NCBI GenBank assembly: GCA_946894095.1
Contig: OX335645.2
Span: 13,539,001 to 13,603,000 of the forward strand
From: Incurvaria masculella
Taxonomy: Eukaryota > Arthropoda > Insecta > Lepidoptera > Incurvariidae
Direction of reading: 5' to 3'
Length of the DNA stretch: 64,000 nt
Numbering within the stretch: position 1 is the stretch's first letter; the number at the start of each line of letters is the position of its first letter. Below the pieces are notes generated by a model that worked only from the letters and a program-made list of their open reading frames with translations, did not search any database and was not told the origin of the DNA. Positions 43,389-55,559 of the stretch are shown here, in pieces. The position numbers and the translations under genes were made by a program.

Positions 43389-43669
43389 TAAAAAGATGAG
43401 ACGGAGCGGACGCCATGTTCTTGTTTAACATCCTAAATTATCATATCGGCTGCCCCGACCTTGTCGCTCGAGTATCGCTGCGAGCTTCACCGGTGCGCAC
43501 TCGCAGACCTTTTCTGTTCCAAACTCCGAAATGCCACACTAATCACGCCAGGGACTCGGTTATCAATAGATGTTTGAGTAGTTATAACAATTCATTCGGT
43601 AACATAGACATATTTAATCATACAAAACCATCATATTTTAATAAAGTTGTTAAGACATTAAATAACTAA
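43389..43669 (+). mobile_element. LINE ORF2 C-terminal fragment
   Basis: The open frame at 43415-43669 includes LVARVSLRASPVRTRRPFLF and HARDSVINRC, matching the end of many insect LINE ORF2 proteins. Only this tail remains; a C/A-rich simple repeat follows at 43690-43740. Confidence 0.65.
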
Positions 43670-43807
43670 GTTACACAAATACGCTACTATACACACCCTC
43701 TCTCTCTCACACAAACACACACACACCCTCACATATCCTCAAACCCCTTTACATCCTGACCTTCTCACATACCCGTTAATTTGATGCAATATTTATAATT
43801 AGATACT

Positions 43808-43855
43808 AACTAACACAAAAATATATCCACTTAGGATATATTTTTGTGTTAGTTT
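43808..43855. repeat. Perfect 21-bp hairpin
   Basis: AACTAACACAAAAATATATCC is followed after five bases by its exact inverse. It lies just downstream of the LINE tail and may be part of its 3'UTR or a separate palindrome. Confidence 0.75.
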
Positions 43856-44189
43856 GTTAAAAAGTGAAACTTTATTATTTGCTGTATAGTTTGTGTAGTT
43901 TAAGTTTTTCAAAGTTGTTTAATTTAGCTGAAGCTAAAAATGAAACGTTTTTTTTTCCTTAGTGAACTCTGTCGTTATAGAAGCGACAATTTGTCAGTGT
44001 CGAGTTTCACTTGATCTTTTTCGTAAATTATATGAATGCCAAATATTTTGAAAAATCTCGCTAATTCTTTAGCAAATTTTATTAATAAGTATAAAAATAA
44101 TAAACCAAAGTTAAGATTACAACATAAAAAGATTACACATTAGAGGATAGCATAAATCTTAGCTATTAACAATAAACAGTAAATTATAA

Positions 44190-44720
44190 TTAAATGTCGT
44201 TGCTTCTGAATTTCGACAGTATATTAAGTACTGAGGGTTGATCAAGGGTTAATATCGTATTGATGTTAGTGGGATGAACAATTTTAGAGTCAGATAGTAA
44301 TTTAAATAACGACGGAGCTTCATTGTTAAGAGTGCAAGAGGAAAAAAATTGGTCAAGGTGTCCCTCCTGTAGTCCGCATTCACAAAGGGACGAGTCAGAA
44401 CAGGAGTCATACAGGAGAACAGCAATGTCCAAGTCTCATTCTACATATTATGGAAGTTTCCTTTTTTGGCAGATTTTTGTGTTCCTAAAACCATGGTTTT
44501 GTAGGTATTTCGGGCTGCAGAGATGCGTGATGCCTGCTTTTTGAGCTTCCAGATCGAATCCAATCAATAGATCAGCATTCGTACATCCTTCTGGTCTGGG
44601 GGTTGTACAGTATAATATGTTTGTTTACCATTCTCTATAGCATTTTTGGCTAAACTGTCCAGAAACTCATTGTTTTTAATACCGCCATGACTAGGAATGT
44701 ATGCAAGACATTCTATATTT
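44190..44720 (-). mobile_element. LINE fragment with RNase H remnant
   Basis: On the minus strand, 44720-44590 reads IPSHGGIKNNEFLDSLAKNA, the RNase H signature of I/R1-type LINEs. After a disrupted stretch, 44432-44190 reads CECGLQEGHLDQFFSSC, the C-terminal Cys/His motif. Frames are broken. Confidence 0.7.
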
Positions 44721-45162
44721 TCTGTTTAACCATTTTTTTTAATCATTGAATATATTTTGGAGCATTATCGGAGCCATATTTTAAAATTGTAAAAGTGGCG
44801 ACAAGAGTAATATGTTGTTGCGAAAACACCATTTAGAGCAATATTTCTTTACTATAATCTTTAGAATACGAAAAGTTTCAATTCACTTGCTATAGATAAG
44901 TTACTCCCGCAGGAAAGCTTTTTATGCTTGTCTAACAGGCAATGTTTTTTACAGATAACTAAGTATATCTTCTCAAATTCTATTGATATTTACTCCAAAA
45001 TCGATCTACAAAAGCATTTTATCTATTAGGAAGTTGTAACAATATAGTTTATGGTGATAATAGCTGTTTTTGAAAATGAATAGTATAAGTTTCCTTAAAA
45101 TAATACGTTATCCTATAGAAACACTTAAAATATGATTTTAAAGGAGTTCCCCTCTTCTCTTA

Positions 45163-45427
45163 ACCTGCCATTACAGCTGCTGGTGCTTCTACATTAGTCG
45201 CACCAACTACCCTGCAGACGAGACCAGAAGCCTCATTCATTCCGGCATCGGCTCCAAGCACACAGGCCTCCATAAGCGACTGTATGAATACTAACAGCCC
45301 AAGTAACTGCTTGGAGAAGCAGTTCACGCCAAACCCGTCGAACGTACGCCACGTCCATATAGTGGAGGAGCACCTTCGGGAATACTTTGCAGCAGCAGCT
45401 TTGCGTATAGTTTTGGGTTATTATTAG
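45163..45427 (+). other. Coding-like orphan segment
   Basis: An open frame of about 88 codons without ATG, in the plus direction, rich in Ser, Ala, Pro and Thr and including CLEKQFTPNPSNVRHVHIVE. An acceptor-like ATTACAG precedes it. May be a decayed transposon or retrogene piece; not recognised. Confidence 0.25.
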
Positions 45428-45429
45428 AT

Positions 45430-46750
45430 TTTTAGATAACGTCGAGGAACCGTTATTCCTCACCAAATAACGTTGTTATAACTATTTATTTTATCACGTA
45501 TGTAGTATAACGGTAGGTGGTGAGGTACCTACGTTTGTCAGTTGGCGTGCCGCGCTGGTATAAACGGGGGCGTCGGCATAAATTCGATGACGGCCATCCG
45601 CTCGAGATCGCATGCACGCGCATGTTTACAAGGCAATAAAGTGCAAATTTCCGACGTAAAATTGACGATTTTCAAGGTAATTATCAAACACGAATTGAAT
45701 GCAATGAAACTTTATTTATCTCTTTCTTTTTTAAACTTTACGTATGGATACGTCTCACTCACCCTCTTTATGCAGTACGGCTGCCGAACAGCTCACAGGG
45801 CCGCCTAAATCGTAATATAAAATAAAGTCGCTGCGAAAATAAAGGGTTGTTGGAGAATGAACGTTACGATTCATTGCCTCCATAACGGTTTTTGACAACC
45901 CTTCATCATTTTAAGGACTCGTAGCTTATATCCGTTTTAAAATACCGTTAAAAAACTCGTGCGAAAAATTATAGCGAAAGGAACATCCTTCTTACGGGCA
46001 GTCCCACGAGACTCTCGTAATATTGTGTATATTAAAAAAAAGTTCGCACCGACTAACTGACGGAAGTGAGATTCAAGGTATACGTACACAGCCCAGCATA
46101 TCCACTCAGGGAAGCGAAAACGAGTTAGTCACAGATGAAAGTGAAACGCTTTCGTCTGATGTTATCTATACTAATAATCAAACATAAGATGTTATGTTTG
46201 CATCATCGCACTCTAATTAAAATAATGGGACAACGCTTGGGTGACTCGTGGGCGTCAATTCATGAGTATGAAAGCGTTGTCATCGGTGACTCACAGGTGA
46301 GAACTCATAAGTAGACTCCTAGTATTGTGCACAGAACATATATTGACGTATAGTTTTCTCCAAAGAGTATTAATCGCTTCGGTTTACTCTTGGTGTGCGC
46401 GCACGCGCAGCAATATTTTGTTTTCTTGCAGGGGACTAGTATTATACCAGGAAACGTAGAAAGAGAATCAGAGCCTGCGTGGTCAGTCCATAGACCTAGC
46501 ATGCGCGCGGGTCAGTCGGAGTTCTCACCTAAATTGGCGCTTACCGAACTTCAAAGTTACATAAAAACTTCAAACTCCATACAAGTTTTACTACATATTC
46601 TGTGGTTTTACTTTTTCAAGCTATCTAAGTCAAACTCGGGCTTTCAATTTGTATGAACACGCGGAGTCGGCCTAAACGGCAACGTCGACGTATTTACGAC
46701 AACGGTGAGTAAGCTGTCAAATAAAACTTTGTCCGAGTGGTAAAGCCAGA
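45430..46750. other. Intergenic, repeat remnants
   Basis: No gene recognised. 46180-46260 shares CATCGCACTCTAATTA with 17010-17040, and 46505-46560 resembles the arm of the MITE at 46752. Confidence 0.45.
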
Positions 46751-46751
46751 C

Positions 46752-47489
46752 AGAGCCTGTAGTCCCAGTTGTCACCTAAATTGGCGTTTACGGCAAACCG
46801 ATCGACTGGCGTTTTAAGAAGTAAAACCACAGAATATATAATAAAAAATAAATGGAGTTTGACGTTTTAAGGTGTCCCTGCCCGGCGGGATTAACTCATT
46901 CGCGGGCACGGTACAAAACCGTTCTGTTCCGCTCTGGGACCTATGTTTCAAAGAAAAAGACGGTCCGTGATGAGGCGGATGCAACATGTCCACAAAGCAG
47001 ACAATGCGCATCGTGTTTGATTTGGTAAGTAGGTTTACGAAAATTTTAATTACAAAACGACTTCTAGCTAAAAGTAAACCACGACAGCTGTCGTAAAAAA
47101 TATAACAAAATCTAAATTTTCGTGAAATAACTGATGACTAATCTTTTTAAGATGTATAGATTTTATCGTTGAGTAATCGACCTCCAAAGTTATTGTATGA
47201 AACACGCGAAAAATTCTAACTTTCAGACCTTATAACTTAGAAGCCAAACACAATTGTACAATTCCAAAAGTCATCAGACATCTAGTTCGATCAAATAAAG
47301 CTATTTTGAGCAAAATTTTGGATCTCTGACAAGAAATATGGCCGTGATCTTCTTTCCCCGTTTGTATGGGGTGTTGAGCGGGATGGCCCACCTTAACGGA
47401 AACGCCAGTCTATCGGTTTGCCGCAAAACAGACCGTGTATTATATTATTTGGCCGTAAACGCCAATATAGGTGAGAACTCTGACTGACC
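46752..47489. mobile_element. Foldback MITE carrying a nested TTAA MITE
   Basis: The outer arms pair: CACCTAAATTGGCGTTTACGG with CGATCGACTGGCG on the left, and their inverses near 47415-47489. The centre is occupied by the separate element at 46867-47396. Confidence 0.6.
46867..47396. mobile_element. TTAA-type MITE, copy 3
   Basis: 530 bases, TTAAGGTGTCCCTGCCCGGC at the left and GGATGGCCCACCTTAA at the right, with TTAA at each end. The interior aligns with copies 1 and 4. Confidence 0.75.
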
Positions 47490-47718
47490 ATTCTGTAGGA
47501 GCGCAGCGACTGTGGCAGCGACTTCTCAAAACTCTTTGCCAGGAAACCACAATGTCCTCGTTTATTCGGTGCTTGTCCTACGGTTATTTAATGTTTTCTA
47601 AATTAGTCGTTGAAATTATTTATATTATAATGAAACAAATGTGATTCATTAGTTAAGCTGTCACAGGCCTGAAAAAGACTTGTTGACGAGCCCGGTCTAC
47701 AGAGAAGAATAAAATAAA

Positions 47719-47847
47719 ATGAGTGCTGCCCAGGCGCTTTCGTTAAGAGTTGTTGCCGAATGTGGGGTATCGCGTGCTCGCGCAGGGGTCATGACCCTGC
47801 CAAACTATGAAGTACGCACACCGGTCTTCATGCCTGTTGGCACGCAG
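47719..47847 (+). CDS. QTRT1: QTRT1 exon 1
   Basis: 43 codons from the ATG, ending in phase 0 at ACGCAG|GTACCT. Contains the conserved [20 protein letters not shown]. Confidence 0.93.
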
Positions 47848-50800
47848 GTACCTAATAAGATTCAACATTCAAAAGTTGCTTGCTAGGCAGAGCAATATAA
47901 TTTTATAGTAGTAGTTGCATATTCCAAGAAGGTACATACTACTTTTGTAAGCTTTTTTCTACCTTCGCTCAACGCGAGTAAATGCACATATTCACAGTCG
48001 AAATTCCAAAAATAAGAACCCACCGATCTTTTAGATTCTTCATGTACAGTCGTGAAAAATTGGAAAAAACTGGGGTCCTTGAAACGTGATTTTGCACCCC
48101 CCGCCCTGTAAGTAAGGATAAGCAAGCAAGGCTCCTGTTTATGTCGATGTTATTACCTGACTATCCAAAGGAGAATTAATTATTTTTCCTTTCGTTGCTT
48201 TATTTGAGTAAATTAGATGCAGGTAGATGAGATATTGCCCCAACACATATTAGTCATGTCTCTATTGCATTTCAGGGAACTATGAAAGGTTTGCTACCTG
48301 AGCAGCTGGAAGAGCTAGATTGTGAAATAATTCTAGCCAACACATACCACCTGGGTAACCGGCCTGGCACGGAGGTTTTACAGAAAGCTGGAGGATTACA
48401 CAAGTTCATGAACTGGAAACGAGCACTACTTACGGATTCAGGTGGCTTTCAGATGGTCTCTCTTCTAAAGTTGGCCAAAATAACAGAAGAAGGAGTTAAA
48501 TTCAGGTCGCCATATGATAACTCAGAAATAATGCTTACACCAGAGAAGTCCATTGAGATCCAAAATTGTATCGGTGAGTAATTATTGTTATGCATTTATA
48601 AACTGATCACAAAATATCAATGTCTTTAACTGGGTCCCCATTGTATTAGTTCTCTGTTCTTTTCCAAATATATTTTAGGTCTGTATTCTGACGCGAACAT
48701 ACCACGCTCTTCCATTGTAAATGAAAGTGAAATTGACAGTTTGTTATGAATGAATTAATTTTCAACCGATGAGGCTAGCCATGGTCGAAGCGGCAATGCA
48801 AAATGTCTGGTCCTAGTATGGCACCTAGTTCCCATGTGGGGTGTCAGGCTAATCTCATGACAGTCGGTTTAGTATTGGCTTTCCATGTTGTTAAATAAAA
48901 AAACCTGTACTTTCATATTTCAATAAGCAAATTAATTCCTTGGGTTGGAATAAGGGTGCGATTATGGTTGAGTTTCAGAGAATGGCTACGCAGTCTTGGA
49001 ATACATTTATTATTATATATATTATACCGATTACTATGCATCACTTAGATATCCAAGGAAACACGTACCAGTTTGACTCCTACTAAACCAAAAATTTAAA
49101 AGTTATTGTAAACAAAAATATCGCTGCTACTTCTACTTAGTTTGCATTTAGCATTTAAAAAAATACTAACTTTGGGTTACATGTTTCAAGACAGGGGAAT
49201 AATACTTTTCAGGGGCAGACATTATAATGCAACTAGACGATGTGGTGCAAACTACATTCGAAGATGAGCGACGCATCAGGGAAGCCACCGAACGGACAAG
49301 TCGCTGGCTCGACCGGTGTCTAAGCGCTCACAAGCGGCCGCACGATCAGAGCATTTTCCCAATCGTTCAAGGACTGCTCAACCCAGAGCTAAGAAAGCAG
49401 AGCGCTGAAGAACACATGACTAAGCAAGTCAATGGATTTGCCATTGGCGGCTTGAGGTACGGCATTTCATAAATACCACAGAAGAGTAAAGGAATGAGAT
49501 GTGTTATATGGGCATTACTCAGGTCGCCGGCGCCGGCATTTTGTCCATATAATTATATGGAAAGCTCGAAACTTGGGGGCGTGTTGACTTGCCTTCTATG
49601 CAAGAGAGGGGTTGAAGTCGCGGCCCCGTTCATGCACCACTTTCTATCGTGGATAAGTGCATTTTGTTTCGAATATGAGCAGTTCCATGGTTCAAAATAT
49701 AAACTGTAAGTCTTCCCCTACTAGGTGGTAGGCTTAAGCCCACCCGGATTGCTACCATCGCATTGGATGAAAAGATCGTTGAAAAAGCAATAAAAAATTG
49801 TCTGCTTTCCATCTAGTTCAATGTAGCTAATTCCTACGGAAATGCGGTGTGTTGGGCTAATATCATGGCAATGAGTGTGCCATGTGCAATTACATAAAAA
49901 AACGTAGGCGCACTAAATGGCACACATCAACCTTGTTTTCTGAGGTAATAGTCATGACACCCACACAGCGAGTGTACTCATGTACATTATGCAGATCTTG
50001 CTAGACTTTCCTTATTAATTAACTAAATTTTGAACCAGAAACAGTTTGGATATTAAAATAAAAGTATGTGTACAACAGCATGGAAACCTAATTTTCTTAT
50101 GTTGTTTTCAGTGGTGGAGAAGCCAAAAATGATTTCTGGCCAATGGTGCACCTGAGTACCGGAATACTGGACAAGAACAAACCCCGTTACCTGATGGGAG
50201 TGGGGGTGGCTATCGACCTGGTTGTGTGTGTAGCTCTCGGTGTTGACATGTTTGACTGTGTGTTTCCAACCAGAACTGCAGTAAGTCTTGATATATTGAA
50301 TCCTGGCATAAATTGAATCATTACTGATGCTACTCGCTTCTCTGTCCACAGCTCTGCTCGCCAACTTATAAATAGATTAACATCATCATATTTTTTTGTA
50401 GCTGTATATGTAGTTACTCCATATTGATACATAATGCTATGTGTTGTGGTTTTGGGGACTGGGGACCCTGGTTCCATTGATTATTTAGTAATGTTTGATG
50501 AAGGAAAAATACTGTATAGAAACTTATTAAATTGGGACATGAAGATTTTCAAATGTATTAACCCCTCTCAAACCTGGATGGCCACGGTGGGAATGTGTAT
50601 AACAGGGCTGTCAGGAAGATATTGCTTAATTGAAATATAGTTGCTACCCGTTGGACAGCCGGCGAATATGCAACCAACTTTAAACCGCAACGTCCCCAGA
50701 CTATTGATGATATCAATTAAGGTCTCTTTGTTAACTGTTCTCAATCTGTTCTAAATCACATTGCAATTCCGTTGAAGGAGTACCCTAGACAGGTATTCGA

Positions 50801-53800
50801 AGAAAAGTGGCCCTAACGGCATTCCTGTGGGCAATGAACATGCACATGCGTAAAGTGTGTACGACTCAATTGACACCGATAATTCCGTCACTTCCGTCCC
50901 CTCCTTCATCCGGGGGCATCATTCTTTCTTACTGGAAGAGAACCTTTTTCCAAGCAGTTCCAAAAAGGAGCAACCCAGTGACAACTACCAGCCCATATGG
51001 GGCACTTCATGAAATCGTAACTTCTATTGTATTTAGAAGTGAATAAGCTCCTGGATGATAGATAATACTGTTTCTATAAAGCTCGATGAACAGAAGAACT
51101 ACTAACCTTCGTTACGCATATATGGGCCTAAAGACTGGACCATTTTGGAGAGTCGCAGGCAGTGACATTGGACATATCCAAAACTATTTGACCATGTTTA
51201 CCACCAAGGTCTTCTATGCAAGCTTCCTCCGGCATTTCACCAAGCCCTGCTGATGGGTTGCCAGCTTCCTATCGGACCGAATTGATGGTGTGAAGTATAT
51301 TTAACAATTACCACTTTTACGTGGCTGTGCTCTGACAAGAAACATTTACTTTTCTTTTCTGATATAACAGTTTAAAAATTTTCATTTAACAGGTTGTCAA
51401 AAAAACCAAAGTATTTAGTTTAGGACCTTGTGGGATCAAATTTGGTTAGATATTTTACAGCAACTCCATTTACAGTGCTTGTTACTCCTAATAATTCAAA
51501 TGAATAAGGTATTAGCTTCCTAATAATCATAATTTTATTCAAGTCTGTCTACTTGTTCTCTTAGTGAGTACTAGGGAATGCAATCCCGACTCGAGATTGC
51601 AAATTCGAGATCCCGCGGGATTAGAAATATCAATCCCGCGGGATCCCGGAATTTTCGGGATCCCGTCTAGTTAAAAAAAAAAGTTAAATTCGGATGATTT
51701 AAAAAGCCAATAACTGCTTGTTTGTGATAGTGAGGTTAACTAAAATAACATATTACTCGAAAGAAAATAAAAACCTTTGTTCTTTAATCTTACCAACTAA
51801 ATAATTATCAGGTTTTAAGGAAATTAACATAGGTAAATTAGGTAATCAAAACAATAAGCATATTTCAAGGGAATTAGAAAGTAGTTACCTACGAGTGATT
51901 TTGAAAATGAAAAAGTAATCACTACAATTGCAGAACTAAAACAATGACGAACGTAAACAAACAAATGATTGCCTCTCCACGCGCATATACTTCTTTCTCA
52001 CTTGCTCGACACAGTTCTAAATTATCTGTCCCACTCGTCACCTGTCGCTAATATTCGGAAATAGTCGGAATAGGTTTCTAACGCTATTAGGCATTCCTGC
52101 CGCTCGCGGCCCTCACAGCGCGCCGCTTGCGCCCCGAGTGGACGGGTGTAGCGTCGCTGACCACTGCCACCCAATCCCGTCAATCTCGAACGGGATCTCG
52201 TCATATGATGCGTCGGGATTGATCCCGAAAAATTACACGAGATCTCGCGAGATCGGGATCCCGCGGGATCGGGATTGCATTCCCTAGTGAGAACGCTGTT
52301 TTGGTTTTTTGCATGAAATTGCACGAAAGTAAATACAAATATTTTTATATAGAAATGTTAGTGAATGAACCTTTCTTCAGAATAAAAATAAGTGGTGTAA
52401 CCGTAGCAGTTGGAGTACAATCAGTTGCTTACTTTCACAGGTCGGCTAACAAATAAAAAAATACCATAACATTTTATAAAATTTGTAATTTTAGATCTCA
52501 AATAAAAAGGGCACTTTGCGCTTTGTCAATAGGCCGCGGCCTAGGGGCGGCAGCAGGGGCTGGGTCCTATCGGTTGAGTAGGCTCAAGCTTCTATGGTGG
52601 CAAAAAATTGGGGGGCGGAAAAAACCTTTTTTTAATAATTGCGCCTTCTAAATTTCCGATTATTGTAATCATTCGAAATATTTACCCATCCTACTCAAAA
52701 CTTATCTGCACGAAAATTATTTTGCTCATTCGAAAAAAAAATCTAGAATTTTATCCAAATTGGCTGCATGAGCTTTTTTTGCTCATAAAAATAGCGGGCA
52801 ACGATATCTCATTGGCCATGGGCGGCCAAGGTCTTAAGTCCGACTCTGGCACTAAGTACTGGTGATAACGAAATTGTTTAAAAAATTTGTCGGACCAAAC
52901 TTATGGCCAGTGCAAAGTTGGCGCGTTTCGCTGCGCGGAACGGAAATGTAGGTCAGCGTACGTAATAACCGATCACATTTTTACTCATAGAAAAATTTCA
53001 AAATCAATTATATCCTTTGATAGGGGTTAGATAGGATCTATTGCTGCAATCAATACATTAAAATACCACTCCGCTAAAAGAGCTCTAAGCAATCGACCAT
53101 TTTGCAATGTGACATGGACAATTAAGAACTAAAAGCTTACTGGCGCAAGACCAATGGCAGATGCGTATGTCGTGTTCTGTTATAGGTGACTTTTGACTGA
53201 TAGATCAACCTGTTTTAAAACTTTTTTGTACCTATGAGTTAGGTTAGGTGAGTTGCGATAATCAAATGTATTTGTAAAAGCTACTTTTTCTTTGTTCGCT
53301 GTTTTATTACTTTTCCTGCAATGCCTATTTCATTGTTTCGAATTTTATGACTGGAGATGGTGAAGGACCTAAAAGAGGATCTAAATTATTCGTTAATGCT
53401 TTTTTTAATGTTTTCATAAACATTCAATCATTCACATATCGATTTGACATTTAGTAATACGAACAAGTGATATCCTTATTTCAGTGATAACTAATTATAC
53501 CCCTCAATGCTCACAACCGAAACAAAACCAACCCACACTTTCTGATGTTTCAGAGATTTGGATGTGCACTCGTAAATACGGGACAGTTAAATCTCAAGCA
53601 AAATAAGTACCAAAGTGACCTGAGCCCGATCGACAAGGAGTGTAGTTGCTCGACATGTGCAACTTACAGCAGAGCATACCTGCACTGCATTGTCACTGCA
53701 GAAACTGTCGCCTGTCACTTGCTCTCCATACACAACATTGCATTCCAGGTACATTTTCGAATTTGTAATTCCGATCTGCACTTAACCTAATGTGTTCCTT

Positions 53801-54892
53801 TTATTATTTTAAATTACTTTGATGCAAGAAAACGGTTTCTCTAACGACGTGTCTGCCTAAAATGACCATTGAGCTATCAAGTAGGTACTAAAAAAATTAC
53901 AGAGGCACAGCCTACCGGCCATCCCGTCGATATTTTCGTGAATTTCATCCTCCCCTAAAGAGGATGTAATAAATTAAAGATCAAAATGTCAAAATCGGCT
54001 CCTCGCTCACGGCCCCCTCACACTGACTGCGATATTAAACAAATGTCATACACCGATCCGTTGGGGCAAGGCCACGCTATCATATGGTATGTAACACATT
54101 ACCATTAGTATGGTAGTTAAGCTACAGTAAGCTTGCCGCGGTACAAGATCTGAGGCTGAACCTCGAGTAAGATGTTAATCGTATTCATGTCAAAATAAAT
54201 TTTGCACTATACCCATGCTTGTGCATATTAACTAGTTAATGTGCACTAACATGAATGATTATATTAAGACATATTTATAAAGCAAAGATAATCGACGGGA
54301 CCTCACATAATTTCCTGGTGTATTTATTCGAACCATCTTGCATATTAGATTAATGCAAAGGTCTGGTTTCGACGTCTGAGCCCGGTTTTCGCTTCTTATT
54401 CAATCTAATTGCATGTACAATAACATTGTATTATAATACCAGTGATATGTTAAAGGTATGGATATGGCCTTTCATACAATTCTGTCGCCTGTTGAGGTAG
54501 TCCGATATTCTGTCTTTGCGTTTTTTTTTGTAATTCTTGCACGGTTTTACCACTCAATTGGGAACTTTTGGGGCGCATTATTAGCCAGAGGCGACGCACA
54601 CGCGCATGACGACAGCGAGCGGCTGTCTGGAGAAGTGGTGTCCCCGCAACGCATAGAACACCACTTTTGTTGTTCTGTTTATTTTGTATGGAGGGGCCTG
54701 TCCTTGCGTAGTAATAGTGTCATACATATTTTTCTTTTACAGATGAACCTAATGCGAAAGATGAGAGAAAATATTATAAGAGGAACTTTCCCAGACTTTG
54801 TAAAAGAATTTGTGAAAGAATTATATCTGAATAAGGAATATCCAACTTGGGTTACAAATTCTTTGGCATCCGTTGGCATTATAGTTGAGTGA
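47719..54892 (+). CDS. QTRT1: Queuine tRNA-ribosyltransferase catalytic subunit, complete, six exons
   Basis: Exchanges guanine for queuine at wobble position 34 of tRNAs for His, Asn, Asp and Tyr, acting with QTRT2. Exons: 47719-47847, 48276-48573, 49213-49456, 50112-50280, 53554-53748, 54743-54892, with all GT-AG junctions and phases compatible; 394 residues against 403 in human. Visible family features: [10 protein letters not shown] (residues 65-74), DSGGFQ with the active-site Asp at 97, FPIVQG in exon 3, GLSGGE across the exon 3/4 junction, [10 protein letters not shown] with the nucleophile Asp at 272, and zinc ligands Cys310, Cys312, Cys315 and His340. The ATG sits in an A-rich context (AAAATAAAATGA). 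Transcribed away from GTF3C2 and convergently with CCDC25. Apparently intact. Confidence 0.95.
48276..48573 (+). CDS. QTRT1: QTRT1 exon 2
   Basis: 99 codons plus one base; acceptor TTTCAG and donor GTGAGT. Carries [10 protein letters not shown] and the catalytic DSGGFQ. Confidence 0.95.
48779..48905 (+). mobile_element. 3' SINE fragment in QTRT1 intron 2
   Basis: Matches the SINE 3' half (GGTCGAAGCGGCAATG; TGGCACCTAGTTCCC) and ends in an A-rich tail. Confidence 0.65.
49213..49456 (+). CDS. QTRT1: QTRT1 exon 3
   Basis: Two bases, 80 codons, two bases; acceptor TTTTCAG and donor GTACGG. Carries [12 protein letters not shown] and FPIVQG, parts of the TIM barrel. Confidence 0.95.
49615..49905 (+). 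mobile_element. SINE copy in QTRT1 intron 3
   Basis: Carries AGTGCATTTTGTTTCGAATA, CCCCTACTAGGTGGTAGG and CATCGCATTGGATGAAAAG, with a short A tail. The tRNA head is missing or heavily diverged. Confidence 0.7.
50112..50280 (+). CDS. QTRT1: QTRT1 exon 4
   Basis: One base plus 56 codons; acceptor TTTTCAG and donor GTAAGT. Carries PRYLMGVG and [12 protein letters not shown] with the nucleophilic Asp. Confidence 0.95.
50800..51300 (+). mobile_element. Degraded Jockey-like reverse transcriptase fragment
   Basis: Broken frames recall RT sequence: an entry region resembling PSDNYQPI near 50960 and, near 51130-51250, pieces resembling the fingers and palm. Many stops and shifts. Lies in QTRT1 intron 4. 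Confidence 0.4.
51572..52286. mobile_element. Non-autonomous hAT-like element
   Basis: 715 bases with ends TAGGGAATGCAATCCCGA / TCGGGATTGCATTCCCTA (18 perfect bases) and a near-perfect 8-base target duplication (GTGAGTAC 51564-51571; GTGAGAAC 52287-52294). Subterminal regions are full of GGGATC/GATCCC words. No transposase. Lies in QTRT1 intron 4. Confidence 0.75.
52300..53550. other. Rest of QTRT1 intron 4
   Basis: No gene. 52530-52620 (GGCCGCGGCCTAGGGGCGGC) looks like an old transposon end and faintly resembles 63920-64000. Confidence 0.45.
53554..53748 (+). CDS. QTRT1: QTRT1 exon 5
   Basis: 65 codons, phase 0-0; acceptor TGTTTCAG and donor GTACAT. Carries the zinc site (CSCSTC and the His of SIHN). 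Separated from exon 4 by a 3.3-kb intron full of transposon remnants. Confidence 0.95.
54743..54892 (+). CDS. QTRT1: QTRT1 exon 6 with stop
   Basis: 49 codons and TGA; acceptor TTTTACAG. C-terminal helix ([17 protein letters not shown]). I see no AATAAA in the several hundred bases after the stop; ATTAAA occurs near 54970. Confidence 0.92.
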   Translation: MNLMRKMRENIIRGTFPDFVKEFVKELYLNKEYPTWVTNSLASVGIIVE

Positions 54893-55559
54893 ATGAAATG
54901 TGATAATTGCAGCTAAGTATAGCAGGCGCAAATCTTTAATGCCGCTCTTTCTTTGTGTTCGCGCATGTGTACAGTCAAGATTAAATGTTCAATTTTTTTT
55001 TTTAAGAAAATGGTATTCACGCACATGAACACGAGTGCTATGCAGAATTCACCGGAAAGCAAGGATACATCATTTAAGAAAAGAAAAAAAAAATAATTTA
55101 AAAATAGAGGAATACCCGCCATTGCCGAAAGGTTTGCATGCTTGTTAATTTTCAGCCTTATAATGTGCTTATAAAGTACTTCTTTTTACAGCCATCTTTC
55201 TTTGATAAATGTGTGCTTGCTGCAGGGTTGATTTTACAAACATAAATCATTTCACTTTAATTAACTTAAATGCGAATAATATAAGAAAATATATTGTTTT
55301 ATAAATGAGAAATCCTCTTTGCATGGGACTTTGGGGCTGATTTGTTTTGTTCATCAATTAAATCCTTTGATTAGTAATTAATACGAATTGTTTTGTAGTT
55401 CTCACTTGGACGAGTTATTTTTTATATTAGAACTAAAAAAATATTACATACTAGGTTTACTTCACAAACTAACACTTCATAACTGTAGGTACCGAAAGTA
55501 TTATAGAAAGCACAAAAACCTAACTAAATCTCTGAGCGTACAAGCGCTCGTTGCAGAGC

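Noticed and set aside
48282..48581. A bacterial-type tgt gene transferred into the genome
   Set aside because: The gene has six exons with normal introns and the eukaryotic QTRT1 sequence pattern, so it is the host's own gene.
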